Assembly: GCA_017619905.1 (NCBI GenBank)
Contig: JAFZRK010000072.1
Coordinates: 1-5,646, forward strand
Direction: 5' to 3'
Source: Bacillota bacterium
GTDB lineage: Bacteria; Bacillota; Clostridia; Peptostreptococcales; Anaerovoracaceae
DNA length: 5,646 bases
Position 1 is the first letter of the stretch. Each line of letters starts with the position of its first letter. The position numbers and the translations under genes are program-made. Below the pieces are notes generated by a model. The model searched no databases, was not told the DNA's origin, and saw only the letters and a list, made by a program, of their open reading frames with translations. Below are positions 1 through 5,646 of this stretch, one piece after another.

Positions 1-78
1 CGATTTTTCGCGTCCCAGATCGAAATGGAGCACAAGGTTCGGAAAGACCGTGAGCCCCCGAAGCGGGATGAGCGGCAT
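1..78 (-). CDS. lon: Lon protease, N-terminal fragment (runs off left edge)
   Basis: Only the first 26 codons are present; the rest lies beyond the left edge. The visible peptide begins MPLIPLRGLTVFPNLVLHF and continues DLGREKS. This is the typical start of the Lon substrate-binding (LAN/PUA-like) domain, with the family pattern PLRGLxVFPxxVxxFDVGR. Lon is a cytoplasmic ATP-dependent Ser-Lys protease that degrades misfolded and regulatory proteins; its AAA+ and protease domains are not in view. The start ATG overlaps the clpX stop codon (TAATG), and a GGGAG Shine-Dalgarno sits 5 nt upstream inside the clpX 3' end (84-88), so lon is probably translationally coupled to clpX. The clpX-lon order is common in Firmicutes and supports the call despite the short length. 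Confidence 0.88.
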   Translation of the reverse strand, partial: MPLIPLRGLTVFPNLVLHFDLGREKS

Positions 79-1316
79 TATTTCTCCCATATCGCCTCTC
101 CGCCGTCTATGGTATCCTTGTTGATAACGACTTTCTTAATGTCTTCTCTGGACGGGACCTCGAACATGGTGTCCGTCATTACTTTTTCCAGTATGGCGCG
201 CAGGCCTCTGGCGCCGGTCTTTCTTTCCAGGGCCTTCTCCGCGACGCGCTTTATCGCGTCCTCGGTGACCTCGAGTTCCACGCCGTCCATCTCGAACAGC
301 TTCTTATACTGCTTGACGAGCGCGTTCTTCGGCTTGGTTATGATATCCATGAGAGCGTCTATGGAAAGCTCGTCCAGCGTTGCTATTACGGGAAGCCGTC
401 CTATGAACTCCGGTATCAGTCCGTATCTGAGGAGGTCCTCCGCCTGGATGTGGTCCAGGATGTGCGGATCCATCTTCTTGTTCGAGACTATGTCAGAATT
501 GAATCCGATGGTCTTTTCGCCTATCCTGCGCTGGATTATCTTGTCCAGACCGTCGAACATTCCTCCGCAGATGAACAGCACGTTGGTGGTGTCGAACGGT
601 ATGAACTCCTGCTGGGGGTGCTTCCTTCCGCCCTGAGGCGGCACGTTCGCCACGGTGCCTTCCAGTATCTTAAGGAGCGCCTGCTGAACGCCCTCTCCGG
701 AAACGTCCCTCGTTATGGACGGGTTGTCCGTCTTTCTGGCAAGCTTGTCGATCTCGTCCACGTAGATTATTCCGCGCTGGGCGCGTTCCAGATCGTATTC
801 CGCGGCGACGATAAGCTTAAGAAGTATGTTCTCAACGTCCTCGCCTACGTATCCGGCTTCCGTAAGAGCGGTAGCATCCGCTATCGCGAACGGAACGTCC
901 AGTATCTTTGCGAGCGTCTGAGCAAGCAGCGTCTTGCCGGAACCGGTGGGTCCTATCATTACGATATTGGACTTCTGCAGTTCAACGTCATCGTCGCCCG
1001 CCTGGACGGCGCTTATCCTTTTATAGTGATTGTATACGGCTACCGCCAGGGCCTTCTTGGCCTTGTCCTGCCCTATCACGTATTCGGAGAGCTTTGCGGC
1101 TATCTCCGCGGGCTTGGGAAGATCGCGCATTCCGGTGGTCTGCTTTTCGATCTTCTCCGCGCGGGCAGCATCTTCCATGAGTATCTTGTGGCAGAGCTCG
1201 ACGCACTCGTCGCAGATATAGGCGTCCGGGCCGGTTATGAGCCGGTGGACCCTGCTCTGCGGCCTTCCGCAGAAAGCGCATACAAGTTCTTTTTGTTCGT
1301 CAAAATTCTTCGGCAT
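78..1316 (-). CDS. clpX: ATP-dependent Clp protease ATP-binding subunit ClpX
   Basis: A 412-residue AAA+ unfoldase, the usual ClpX length. It recognises tagged or misfolded substrates, unfolds them with ATP and threads them into ClpP in the cytoplasm. The N-terminal zinc-binding domain has C13/C16 and C35/C38. The AAA+ module shows Walker A GPTGSGKT (122-129), pore loop GYVG (155-158), Walker B with D187/E188, the RKH pore loop (231-233), the IGF loop that docks on ClpP (270-272), an arginine-finger candidate R307, and sensor-2 GAR (368-370). All hallmarks are intact. I chose the ATG at 1316 because the peptide from there (MPKNFDEQ) leads directly into the zinc domain. A longer reading to 1373 would add 19 residues encoded inside clpP that do not resemble ClpX. 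The start lies 1 nt after the clpP stop (TAATATG), with GGAG/AAGAG upstream, so the two are probably coupled. Confidence 0.98.
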   Translation of the reverse strand: MPKNFDEQKELVCAFCGRPQSRVHRLITGPDAYICDECVELCHKILMEDAARAEKIEKQTTGMRDLPKPAEIAAKLSEYVIGQDKAKKALAVAVYNHYKRISAVQAGDDDVELQKSNIVMIGPTGSGKTLLAQTLAKILDVPFAIADATALTEAGYVGEDVENILLKLIVAAEYDLERAQRGIIYVDEIDKLARKTDNPSITRDVSGEGVQQALLKILEGTVANVPPQGGRKHPQQEFIPFDTTNVLFICGGMFDGLDKIIQRRIGEKTIGFNSDIVSNKKMDPHILDHIQAEDLLRYGLIPEFIGRLPVIATLDELSIDALMDIITKPKNALVKQYKKLFEMDGVELEVTEDAIKRVAEKALERKTGARGLRAILEKVMTDTMFEVPSREDIKKVVINKDTIDGGEAIWEK

Positions 1317-1317
1317 A

Positions 1318-1902
1318 TTATCTCTTCTCCACGATCTTGTCCGCCAGTCCGTACTCCACGGCCTGGGCGGCATCGAGGTAATTGTCTCTGTCTGTGTCCT
1401 GAGATATCTTCTTGAGGGTCTGGCCGGTGTTCGCCGCCAGTATCCTGTTGAGCTTTTCTCTCGTCTTTATTATGTGGTCCGCGGCTATCTTGATGTCTTC
1501 CGCCTGGCCTTTGGTCCCGCCCAGCGGCTGATGGATCATCACCTCCGCGTTGGGGAGCACGTACCTTTTGCCCTTGGTCCCCGATGAGAGCAGGAATGCC
1601 GCCATGGACGCAGCCATTCCAACGCATATGGTGCATACGTCCGGCTTTATGTAGTTCATGGTGTCGTATATGGCCATTCCCGCGGTTATGATTCCGCCGG
1701 GGCTGTTGATGTAGATGTTTATGTCCTTGTCCGGATCCTCGGACTCAAGGAACAGAAGCTGCGCCACTACAAGACTGGCGGTGTTGTCGTCTATCTCGCC
1801 GTCGATGAAAATGATCCTGTCCTTAAGAAGTCTGGAATAAATGTCGTAGGAACGCTCGCCTTTGGAGGTCTGTTCCACTACCATCGGAATCAAGCTGCTC
1901 AT
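1318..1902 (-). CDS. clpP: ATP-dependent Clp protease proteolytic subunit ClpP
   Basis: A 194-residue serine peptidase of family S14, full length for ClpP. It forms the tetradecameric barrel that degrades polypeptides delivered by ClpX or other Clp ATPases. The catalytic triad is visible: S99 in GMAASMAA, H124 in MIHQPLGG, and D173 in DTDRDN, with the same spacing as characterised ClpPs. The glycine-rich substrate strand NSPGG (66-70) and the handle-helix region are also present. The N-terminus MSSLIPMVVEQTSKGERSYD matches Gram-positive ClpPs, where a short propeptide is removed. The start at 1902 is preceded by AAGGAG at good spacing; the in-frame ATG at 1941 would add 13 residues and overlaps the hairpin, so I rejected it. 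It follows tig by 82 nt. I saw no CtsR or CIRCE operator in that gap and no convincing promoter of its own. Confidence 0.98.
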   Translation of the reverse strand: MSSLIPMVVEQTSKGERSYDIYSRLLKDRIIFIDGEIDDNTASLVVAQLLFLESEDPDKDINIYINSPGGIITAGMAIYDTMNYIKPDVCTICVGMAASMAAFLLSSGTKGKRYVLPNAEVMIHQPLGGTKGQAEDIKIAADHIIKTREKLNRILAANTGQTLKKISQDTDRDNYLDAAQAVEYGLADKIVEKR

Positions 1903-1929
1903 TTTGTCTCCTTTTCTCTCCTTTGCCCC

Positions 1930-1965
1930 TGAATTAATCAAAGCGGGGCCGCAAAGCCCCGCTCT
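1930..1965 (-). terminator. GC-rich hairpin between tig and clpP: weak or partial terminator/attenuator
   Basis: In the minus-strand transcript an 8-bp perfect stem, AGCGGGGC pairing with GCCCCGCT (1956-1963 with 1942-1949), closes a 6-nt loop TTTGCG. One G-U and one A-U pair can extend it to about 10 bp (1940-1965). The stem is followed by TTGATTAATTC rather than a run of T, so the U-tract is poor. It sits just after the tig stop and before the clpP ribosome binding site. The likely role is partial termination, or a processing/stability element that makes tig transcripts more abundant than clpPX-lon transcripts; this is inference. A small possible hairpin with a 4-bp stem (1966-1969 with 1978-1981) lies immediately before it. 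Confidence 0.6.
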
Positions 1966-1984
1966 TCGGTCTCAAAGCCGAGGA

Positions 1985-3430
1985 CTATGCCTCAGTATTC
2001 TCGGAAGATTCTGCCTTCGGCTCTTCCTTCTTGGTCGTCTTCTTGGTAGTCTTCTTGGCCGCGGGCTTTTCCTCGCCCTCAGCGGTCTCCTTCTTTGCTG
2101 TCTTCTTTGCCGCGGGCTTTTCCGCCTTCTTCTTGGGCTCGGTCAGCTTGGCGTTCGCGAATACGAAGTCCAGCGCCTTCCTGTTGACTATGTCCTTGCC
2201 CAGCAGCTTTTCGTACCCGGTGCCAAGAGCGCCGAGGACCTTGTCCTTCTCCATGTTGTACATGGATGCCATGTCCTCGATCTCCTTGTCGATGTCCTCC
2301 GCGGTGGCTTCTATGCCTTCCTTCGCGGCTATCGCCTCGAGAGCCAGTCTGCTGTGGACTCTCTTCTTTGCGCCGTCCTCGTAGTCCTTCCTGATGGCTT
2401 CCGGCGTAGTCCCGGCATACTTGCAGTACATGTTGAGGTCTATGCCCTGGGACATGAGCTGCTGCCTGAACTCGTCGAACATCTTGTCCGCTTCGTCGTC
2501 TATCATTACCTGCGGGATGTCAACGGGGTTGAGCTCGCAGATCTTTGCCAGGACTGCTTCCTTGCCGGCGTTCTCGTTGGAACGATCCACTCTCTCCTGG
2601 ATCTTCTTCTTTATGTCTTCCTTAAGCTCGTCCAGGGTATCGAAGGTGCTGGCTTCCTTGGCGAAATCGTCGTCCAGTTCCGGAAGCTCTTCCCTCTTTA
2701 TCTCCTTGATGGTGCACTTGAACACGGCTTCCTTGCCGGCCAGGTCTTCCGCGTGGTACTCTTCCGGGAACGTAACAACGACGTCCTTTTCGTCGCCCTT
2801 GTTTACGCCTACGAGCTGAGCTTCAAAGCCCGGGATGAAGGTGTTGGAACCAAGCACCAGAGACTGATCGTCCGCGGTGCCGCCCACGAACTGCTCTTCG
2901 CCAACGAAGCCCTTGTAGTCCAGAATTACGGTGTCGTCCCAGTTTGCGGGTCCGTCTATCGTAAGGATCCTGGCGTTGCGCTTCTGAAGAGACTTGAGCT
3001 GTCCTTCTACTTCCGCCTCGTCCAGCTTTACGAGCTCGCGCTCTGCCTTTACGCCCTTGTACTCCTTGAGCTCTATCTCCGGGGCAACGTCTGCCTCCAC
3101 GGTGACCTTAAAGCCCTTGCCCTGCTCTATCTTCTCCTCTCCTTCGAAATCGATGGAGGGTCTGTCTATGGGATCTATGTTAAGTTCGTCCAGCGCCTTG
3201 GGATAATTCTCCTTGAGCAGATCGTCGATGGCGTCCTCGAAGAACACTCCGGAACCGTATCTGGTCTCGATGACCTTTCTGGGCGCCTTACCCTTTCTAA
3301 ATCCGGGAATGGAGATCCTGCCGCGGTTTCTGAGGTACGCATTCTGGATAGCCGCCTCGAATTCTTCCGCCGTGAACTCCATCGTGAACTTTACTTTATT
3401 GTTCTCTTTTCCGACATAAGAAGTTGTCAT
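1985..3430 (-). CDS. tig: Trigger factor (ribosome-associated chaperone/PPIase) with Lys-rich C-terminal tail
   Basis: A 481-residue trigger factor, which binds the ribosome near the exit tunnel, shields nascent chains and has peptidyl-prolyl isomerase activity. The N-terminal ribosome-binding domain carries the signature GFRKGKAP (43-50). An FKBP-type PPIase domain spans about 164-246, with LDYKGFV at its start and SNTFIPGFEAQLVG at its core. The C-terminal substrate-cradle helices follow to about residue 430. Typical family length is about 430, so residues 431-481 are an extra tail rich in Lys, Ala, Thr and Glu, with a duplicated EKPAAKKT unit. The start ATG has a perfect AGGAGG with 7-nt spacing and a good promoter upstream. 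It is the first gene of the operon with clpP, clpX and lon, an arrangement known in several Clostridia. Confidence 0.97.
   Translation of the reverse strand: MTTSYVGKENNKVKFTMEFTAEEFEAAIQNAYLRNRGRISIPGFRKGKAPRKVIETRYGSGVFFEDAIDDLLKENYPKALDELNIDPIDRPSIDFEGEEKIEQGKGFKVTVEADVAPEIELKEYKGVKAERELVKLDEAEVEGQLKSLQKRNARILTIDGPANWDDTVILDYKGFVGEEQFVGGTADDQSLVLGSNTFIPGFEAQLVGVNKGDEKDVVVTFPEEYHAEDLAGKEAVFKCTIKEIKREELPELDDDFAKEASTFDTLDELKEDIKKKIQERVDRSNENAGKEAVLAKICELNPVDIPQVMIDDEADKMFDEFRQQLMSQGIDLNMYCKYAGTTPEAIRKDYEDGAKKRVHSRLALEAIAAKEGIEATAEDIDKEIEDMASMYNMEKDKVLGALGTGYEKLLGKDIVNRKALDFVFANAKLTEPKKKAEKPAAKKTAKKETAEGEEKPAAKKTTKKTTKKEEPKAESSENTEA
2049..2123 (-). repeat. In-frame direct repeat encoding the duplicated EKPAAKKT unit in the trigger factor tail
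   Basis: Two 24-bp copies (2049-2072 and 2100-2123) differ by a single base and are offset by 51 bp, exactly 17 codons. Each encodes the peptide EKPAAKKT, at residues 437-444 and 454-461 of trigger factor. The near-identity at DNA level suggests a fairly recent in-frame duplication, or simple-sequence expansion by slippage, within the low-complexity tail. It is not a mobile element. Confidence 0.75.
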
Positions 3431-3465
3431 TTATAATCCTCCTGAAAAAAACTACCATTACGGCA

Positions 3466-3501
3466 ATTTTGGATTATACCATAATATAAAGAGTAAAACA
3501 A
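3466..3501 (-). promoter_or_regulatory. Sigma-A-type promoter of the tig-clpP-clpX-lon operon
   Basis: On the minus strand a perfect -10 TATAAT (3473-3478) is preceded by TGG, giving an extended -10. A weak -35 TTGTTT (3496-3501) lies at exactly 17 bp. Transcription would start near 3466, leaving about 36 nt of leader before the tig ATG, including AGGAGG. No heat-shock operator (CIRCE or CtsR-type) is visible around it, which suggests mainly constitutive expression. This is a sequence prediction only. Confidence 0.75.
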
Positions 3502-3517
3502 CGGAAATATAAAGCTC

Positions 3518-3553
3518 TTGCATTATTCCGGGCTCCGTGCTAATATCTTCTGG
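3518..3553 (+). promoter_or_regulatory. Sigma-A-type promoter of the CYTH-domain gene
   Basis: On the plus strand -35 TTGCAT (3518-3523) and -10 TAATAT (3541-3546) are separated by 17 bp, and TGC directly before the -10 gives an extended -10 element. Transcription would start near 3553, about 20 nt before the chosen ATG at 3572 and upstream of its GGAGG site (3562-3566). It is back to back with the tig promoter; the two -35 boxes are only 16 bp apart. Confidence 0.7.
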
Positions 3554-3571
3554 TTTTACACGGAGGATGGC

Positions 3572-4237
3572 ATGGAAATAGAAGTAAAATACGCGGTCCC
3601 GTCGGAAGAGACCGTATCCGATATACTTACAGACAGTTTCTGGGATGAGCTTGCCGAAGGTGAAGCGCTGGAGACGGTGCCGCTGAGGGCTATCTACTAC
3701 GACACGGAGGACCGGGCGCTCAGGAAACTCAGGATAACGCTGCGCGTCCGCTCCGAGGGCTCCACGGCCTTCGCCACCATAAAATGGGGCGGGACATCAA
3801 AAGGCGCAGTCCACGAGCGCGAGGAAGTGAACGTTCCCGTTCCGATAGAGAAAGCGTCGGAGATCCCGGACATGTCCCTGTTTGCCGAAACTCCTGTCGG
3901 AAACGTCCTTAAGGAAGCGGCGGCGGCCTCCCCTCTCGTTCCTCTTATGGTGATGCAGTTCACCAGGAGCCGCAGAAGGATCAGGTACCAGGGCAACGTC
4001 CTTGAGCTGGCGGTCGACCGCGGGGATATCGTAACGCCCTGCGGAACGAGCCCGATCCTTGAGATGGAACTTGAACACTACGCCGGTCCGGATCCACTGG
4101 CCGTTCTGGAACTTGGCGAGATCGCCGCGGAAAGGTACGGGCTGGAACTTGAGCCGAGATCCAAGTACTCAAGAGGACTTGCGCTGCTGCAAAAGGCGGA
4201 AGAACGGACGGAGACGGCCAAAGAAGACGCGGAATAA
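3572..4237 (+). CDS. CYTH-domain protein (triphosphate tunnel metalloenzyme family)
   Basis: A 221-residue protein beginning with the CYTH signature ExExK (E2, E4, K6 in MEIEVKYAV). Other tunnel-type features follow in order: YYDTEDRAL (42-50), LRVR (57-60), ATIKW (68-72), HERE (81-84), a basic FTRSRRRIRY stretch (130-139), LELAVDRGDI (144-153), the acidic strand EMELE (164-168), and a closing EPRSKYSRG (194-202). Proteins of this family bind triphosphates with divalent metal in a beta-barrel tunnel. Bacterial members include inorganic triphosphatases, thiamine triphosphatases and class IV adenylate cyclases; the sequence alone does not fix the substrate, though the layout resembles the YgiF-type CYTH module without its CHAD domain. 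I chose ATG 3572 because GGAGG lies 5 nt upstream and the motif starts there. A longer reading from TTG 3518 would begin inside the -35 box. It has its own promoter and terminator, so it appears monocistronic. Confidence 0.88.
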   Translation: MEIEVKYAVPSEETVSDILTDSFWDELAEGEALETVPLRAIYYDTEDRALRKLRITLRVRSEGSTAFATIKWGGTSKGAVHEREEVNVPVPIEKASEIPDMSLFAETPVGNVLKEAAAASPLVPLMVMQFTRSRRRIRYQGNVLELAVDRGDIVTPCGTSPILEMELEHYAGPDPLAVLELGEIAAERYGLELEPRSKYSRGLALLQKAEERTETAKEDAE

Positions 4238-4245
4238 CAGATCAA

Positions 4246-4280
4246 AAACAAAAAAGACCGGAACACGCGTCCGGTCTTTT
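4246..4280. terminator. Bidirectional intrinsic terminator between convergent genes
   Basis: An 11-bp perfect inverted repeat, AAAAGACCGGA (4252-4262) with TCCGGTCTTTT (4270-4280), encloses a 7-nt loop. On the plus strand the right arm ends in TTTT, which would terminate the CYTH gene that stops 14 nt before. On the minus strand the stem is followed by a stronger T-tract, TTTTTTGTTTTTG, suited to terminating the thioesterase transcript that stops at 4294. The position between two convergent genes fits this dual role. Confidence 0.88.
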
Positions 4281-4293
4281 CAATTACTGCCTT

Positions 4294-5016
4294 TTATCCT
4301 CTTTCGAGTCTCGCGAACACCGCGGTCTTGTCCCCGGAAGCCACCTTGTAGTCCTCCGTACCGTAGGGATTTATCCTTCTGCTTATTACCAGCGTCTCGC
4401 CTTCGCGGGCCTGGTTCTTGTAGATGATCTCCGCCTGCCTTATCGGACGCTCCGTAAGCTCCTTGGTGCTGAAGATGTCCAAAAGCGCGTAGACGTACTT
4501 GGTGTTGTTCACATGGCCGTTGACGTCCACGTCGGAAGTGCGGACCTTGTACTCACAGACCGTTTCCGGGAACTCACCGCCTATGCGGTCGAAGCCCTCC
4601 GGGAAGGTATCCTCATCCGAGAACTCCGTGTCAGGCGCGAAAAGATCAGACACCGGGCTCAGCTTGCCGGTAACGAAGTTGTAGTTCACCCACTCAGTCT
4701 TGCCGCAGGCAAGCAGCTCGCCGTCCTTTTCCAGCGTATAGCACCTGTCGCCGTGTATCCTGTGCGGCGGGCAGGGCCAGGTGCTGAGCATTACCACGTC
4801 GGACATCTTAGGCATGCGGAAGATCTTTATCCTGGTCTTGGTTATCATCCAGAAAAGGTCCTTCTTCTCCAGCGTATAGCGCCCTATCCCAAGCTCGTCA
4901 GCGTGCCTTGTGGCAGCGTCCATGAACAGGTCGAAGCACTGCGCGGTGCCCAGACGGCCTGTAAAGTCGCACTGGCTGGAAGGTATTATCATCTCGTGGT
5001 CGGATCTGCAGATCAT
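4294..5016 (-). CDS. Acyl-ACP thioesterase-like double-hotdog protein
   Basis: A 240-residue protein resembling bacterial members of the acyl-ACP thioesterase family (FatA/FatB-like, two hotdog folds), which hydrolyse acyl-ACP to release free fatty acids in the cytoplasm. The first hotdog covers about 8-120, with MDAATRHADELGIG (32-45) and a DLFWMITKTRIKI strand (53-65). The second starts near 153 and carries the hallmark DVDVNGHVNNTKY (162-174), giving D164, N166 and H168 as the Asp-Asn-His active-site residues. By spacing from the His, the position of the plant catalytic Glu appears to be Q202 here. The start at 5016 directly follows the upstream stop (TAAATG), with GAGGA 7 nt before it inside the kinase 3' end. 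A second Met at residue 8 is possible but has a poorer site. It is probably co-translated with the kinase and ends at the bidirectional terminator. Confidence 0.85.
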   Translation of the reverse strand: MICRSDHEMIIPSSQCDFTGRLGTAQCFDLFMDAATRHADELGIGRYTLEKKDLFWMITKTRIKIFRMPKMSDVVMLSTWPCPPHRIHGDRCYTLEKDGELLACGKTEWVNYNFVTGKLSPVSDLFAPDTEFSDEDTFPEGFDRIGGEFPETVCEYKVRTSDVDVNGHVNNTKYVYALLDIFSTKELTERPIRQAEIIYKNQAREGETLVISRRINPYGTEDYKVASGDKTAVFARLERG

Positions 5017-5646
5017 TTACAGTTCCTCAAATGCTTTGATGTTCTTCTTCATCCTTGCGTAGCGCTCCACCGCCCAGTCCTCCATGTCCTGACCGGAGAA
5101 CGGCACTCTGGTCTTGGCCCAGAGCGTCCAGAGGTAGTCAACATAGATCTTGTTCGCAAGGAAATGCTTTTTGTCGGTGACTGTGGGCTTTCTTTCCAGA
5201 TACTCAGCGAGCAGCAGGTCGTCCTCTTTGGGACCGAACTCCGCCTCTATGGACACGTCCGAGACGTCCCACATTCCGTCGTTCATTCCTGCGTACTCCC
5301 AGTCGATCAGATACAGGCGTCCGCCGCCCTCCACCCAGTTGGCGCAGAGCGGGTCGTTGTGGCATGGAACAAGTGTCGGGTGAACTGCTTCGTCCACCTG
5401 GGCTTTTATAGCCATAACCTTGGCTTTCTGCTCCGCGTAGTCGTCCGGCATCGGAACGTTAAGGTCATTGATTATCTTTTCGTATGTGGCAGCCATGTCG
5501 AAGACTTCGAAAGGCACGCCCGTGTCCTGACCGCAGCGGTGTATCGTCTTGTAGATCTGAGCCATGGAGTGTATGCGCGCCGGGTCCTTGAGCGATTCCG
5601 CATCCATGGTGACGGCGTCTGTTATGTACTCAGTGACCTTGGAGCC
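5017..5646 (-). CDS. Choline/ethanolamine kinase-like (LicA-type) phosphotransferase, N-terminus cut at right edge
   Basis: The last 209 codons of a phosphotransferase with a protein-kinase-like fold; the reading frame is open through the right edge (first visible residues GSKVTEYITDAVTM), so the apparent start at 5607 is internal. The catalytic loop HNDPLCAN (visible residues 96-103, D98 the likely base and N103 a metal ligand) and the metal-binding DWEYAG (115-120) are intact. DWEYAG followed by MNDGMWDVSD is closer to choline/ethanolamine kinases and LicA than to aminoglycoside kinases. The C-terminal helices include DYLWTLWAK, also typical of LicA-like proteins. LicA phosphorylates choline for decoration of surface polymers, but the true substrate here is not shown by the sequence. 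The ATP-binding N-lobe is outside the window. Its stop abuts the thioesterase start (TAAATG). Confidence 0.83.
   Translation of the reverse strand, partial: GSKVTEYITDAVTMDAESLKDPARIHSMAQIYKTIHRCGQDTGVPFEVFDMAATYEKIINDLNVPMPDDYAEQKAKVMAIKAQVDEAVHPTLVPCHNDPLCANWVEGGGRLYLIDWEYAGMNDGMWDVSDVSIEAEFGPKEDDLLLAEYLERKPTVTDKKHFLANKIYVDYLWTLWAKTRVPFSGQDMEDWAVERYARMKKNIKAFEEL

Noticed and set aside
1317..1373. Extended clpX start at 1373, adding 19 residues
   Set aside because: The extra residues are Arg/Trp-rich, lie inside clpP and do not resemble any ClpX N-terminus; ATG 1316 fits the family and the junction.
450..1415. 321-codon open frame on the plus strand, antisense to clpX
   Set aside because: It overlaps a fully intact, motif-complete clpX and shows no recognisable family; it is a shadow frame.
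1903..1941. Possible clpP promoter (TTGATT as -35) downstream of the hairpin
   Set aside because: No acceptable -10 lies at 16-18 bp; the sequence there is the purine-rich Shine-Dalgarno region.
1903..1984. CtsR or CIRCE heat-shock operator before clpP
   Set aside because: I searched by eye for GGTCAAA-type heptads and TTAGCACTC inverted repeats in this gap and before tig, and found none.
1862..3436. 524-codon open frame on the plus strand, antisense to tig and the clpP start
   Set aside because: It mirrors tig almost exactly, has Leu/Val-rich composition expected from the complement of an acidic/Lys-rich gene, and lacks a ribosome binding site or recognisable domain. It is a codon-bias shadow.
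3431..3458. Possible short leader ORF starting at an ATG in the tig 5' leader
   Set aside because: It has no ribosome binding site, runs out of frame over the tig start, and shows no attenuator-like codon run or hairpin.
3518..3571. Upstream TTG start for the CYTH protein
   Set aside because: The TTG is part of the predicted -35 box and would not be transcribed; ATG 3572 has GGAGG at 5 nt and begins the ExExK motif.
5017..5607. Kinase as a complete 196-residue protein starting at 5607
   Set aside because: The frame continues open to the window edge and the ATP-binding N-lobe would be missing, so the Met at 5607 is internal.

Overview
The window looks like a chromosomal housekeeping region from a low-G+C-lineage Gram-positive bacterium, most likely a member of Clostridia (for example Lachnospiraceae or a related family). 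The reasons are the gene order tig-clpP-clpX-lon, strong AGGAGG-type ribosome binding sites, sigma-A-like promoters, and best-fitting protein families that are common in gut Clostridia. Base composition is moderately high for that group. The lineage is an inference from gene order and protein style, not from a database match.

Left part (positions 1 to about 3501, all minus strand): a protein quality-control operon read right to left. A promoter with a perfect TATAAT and an extended -10 drives tig (trigger factor, with an unusual Lys/Ala-rich C-terminal tail). After an 82-nt gap holding a GC-rich hairpin come clpP (peptidase), clpX (AAA+ unfoldase) and the first 26 codons of lon, which runs off the left edge. 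The clpP/clpX and clpX/lon junctions are so tight (TAATATG and TAATG) that translational coupling is likely. Together these genes cover nascent-chain folding (TF) and ATP-dependent degradation (ClpXP, Lon).

Middle (about 3518 to 4280, plus strand): a divergent promoter drives a monocistronic CYTH-domain (triphosphate tunnel metalloenzyme family) protein. It ends at a hairpin that can act as a terminator in both directions for the convergent genes.

Right part (4294 to 5646, minus strand): a choline-kinase/LicA-like phosphotransferase, cut at the right edge, is followed directly (TAAATG) by an acyl-ACP thioesterase-like hotdog protein. The two are probably co-translated and hint at a lipid or envelope role.

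I see no RNA genes, CRISPR array, insertion sequence, prophage or toxin-antitoxin signature, and no gene-free stretch above 300 bases. I found no convincing evidence of an undescribed system. The items most worth a second look are the duplicated basic tail on trigger factor, the tig-clpP hairpin, the kinase-thioesterase pair, and a possible catalytic Glu-to-Gln change in the thioesterase.
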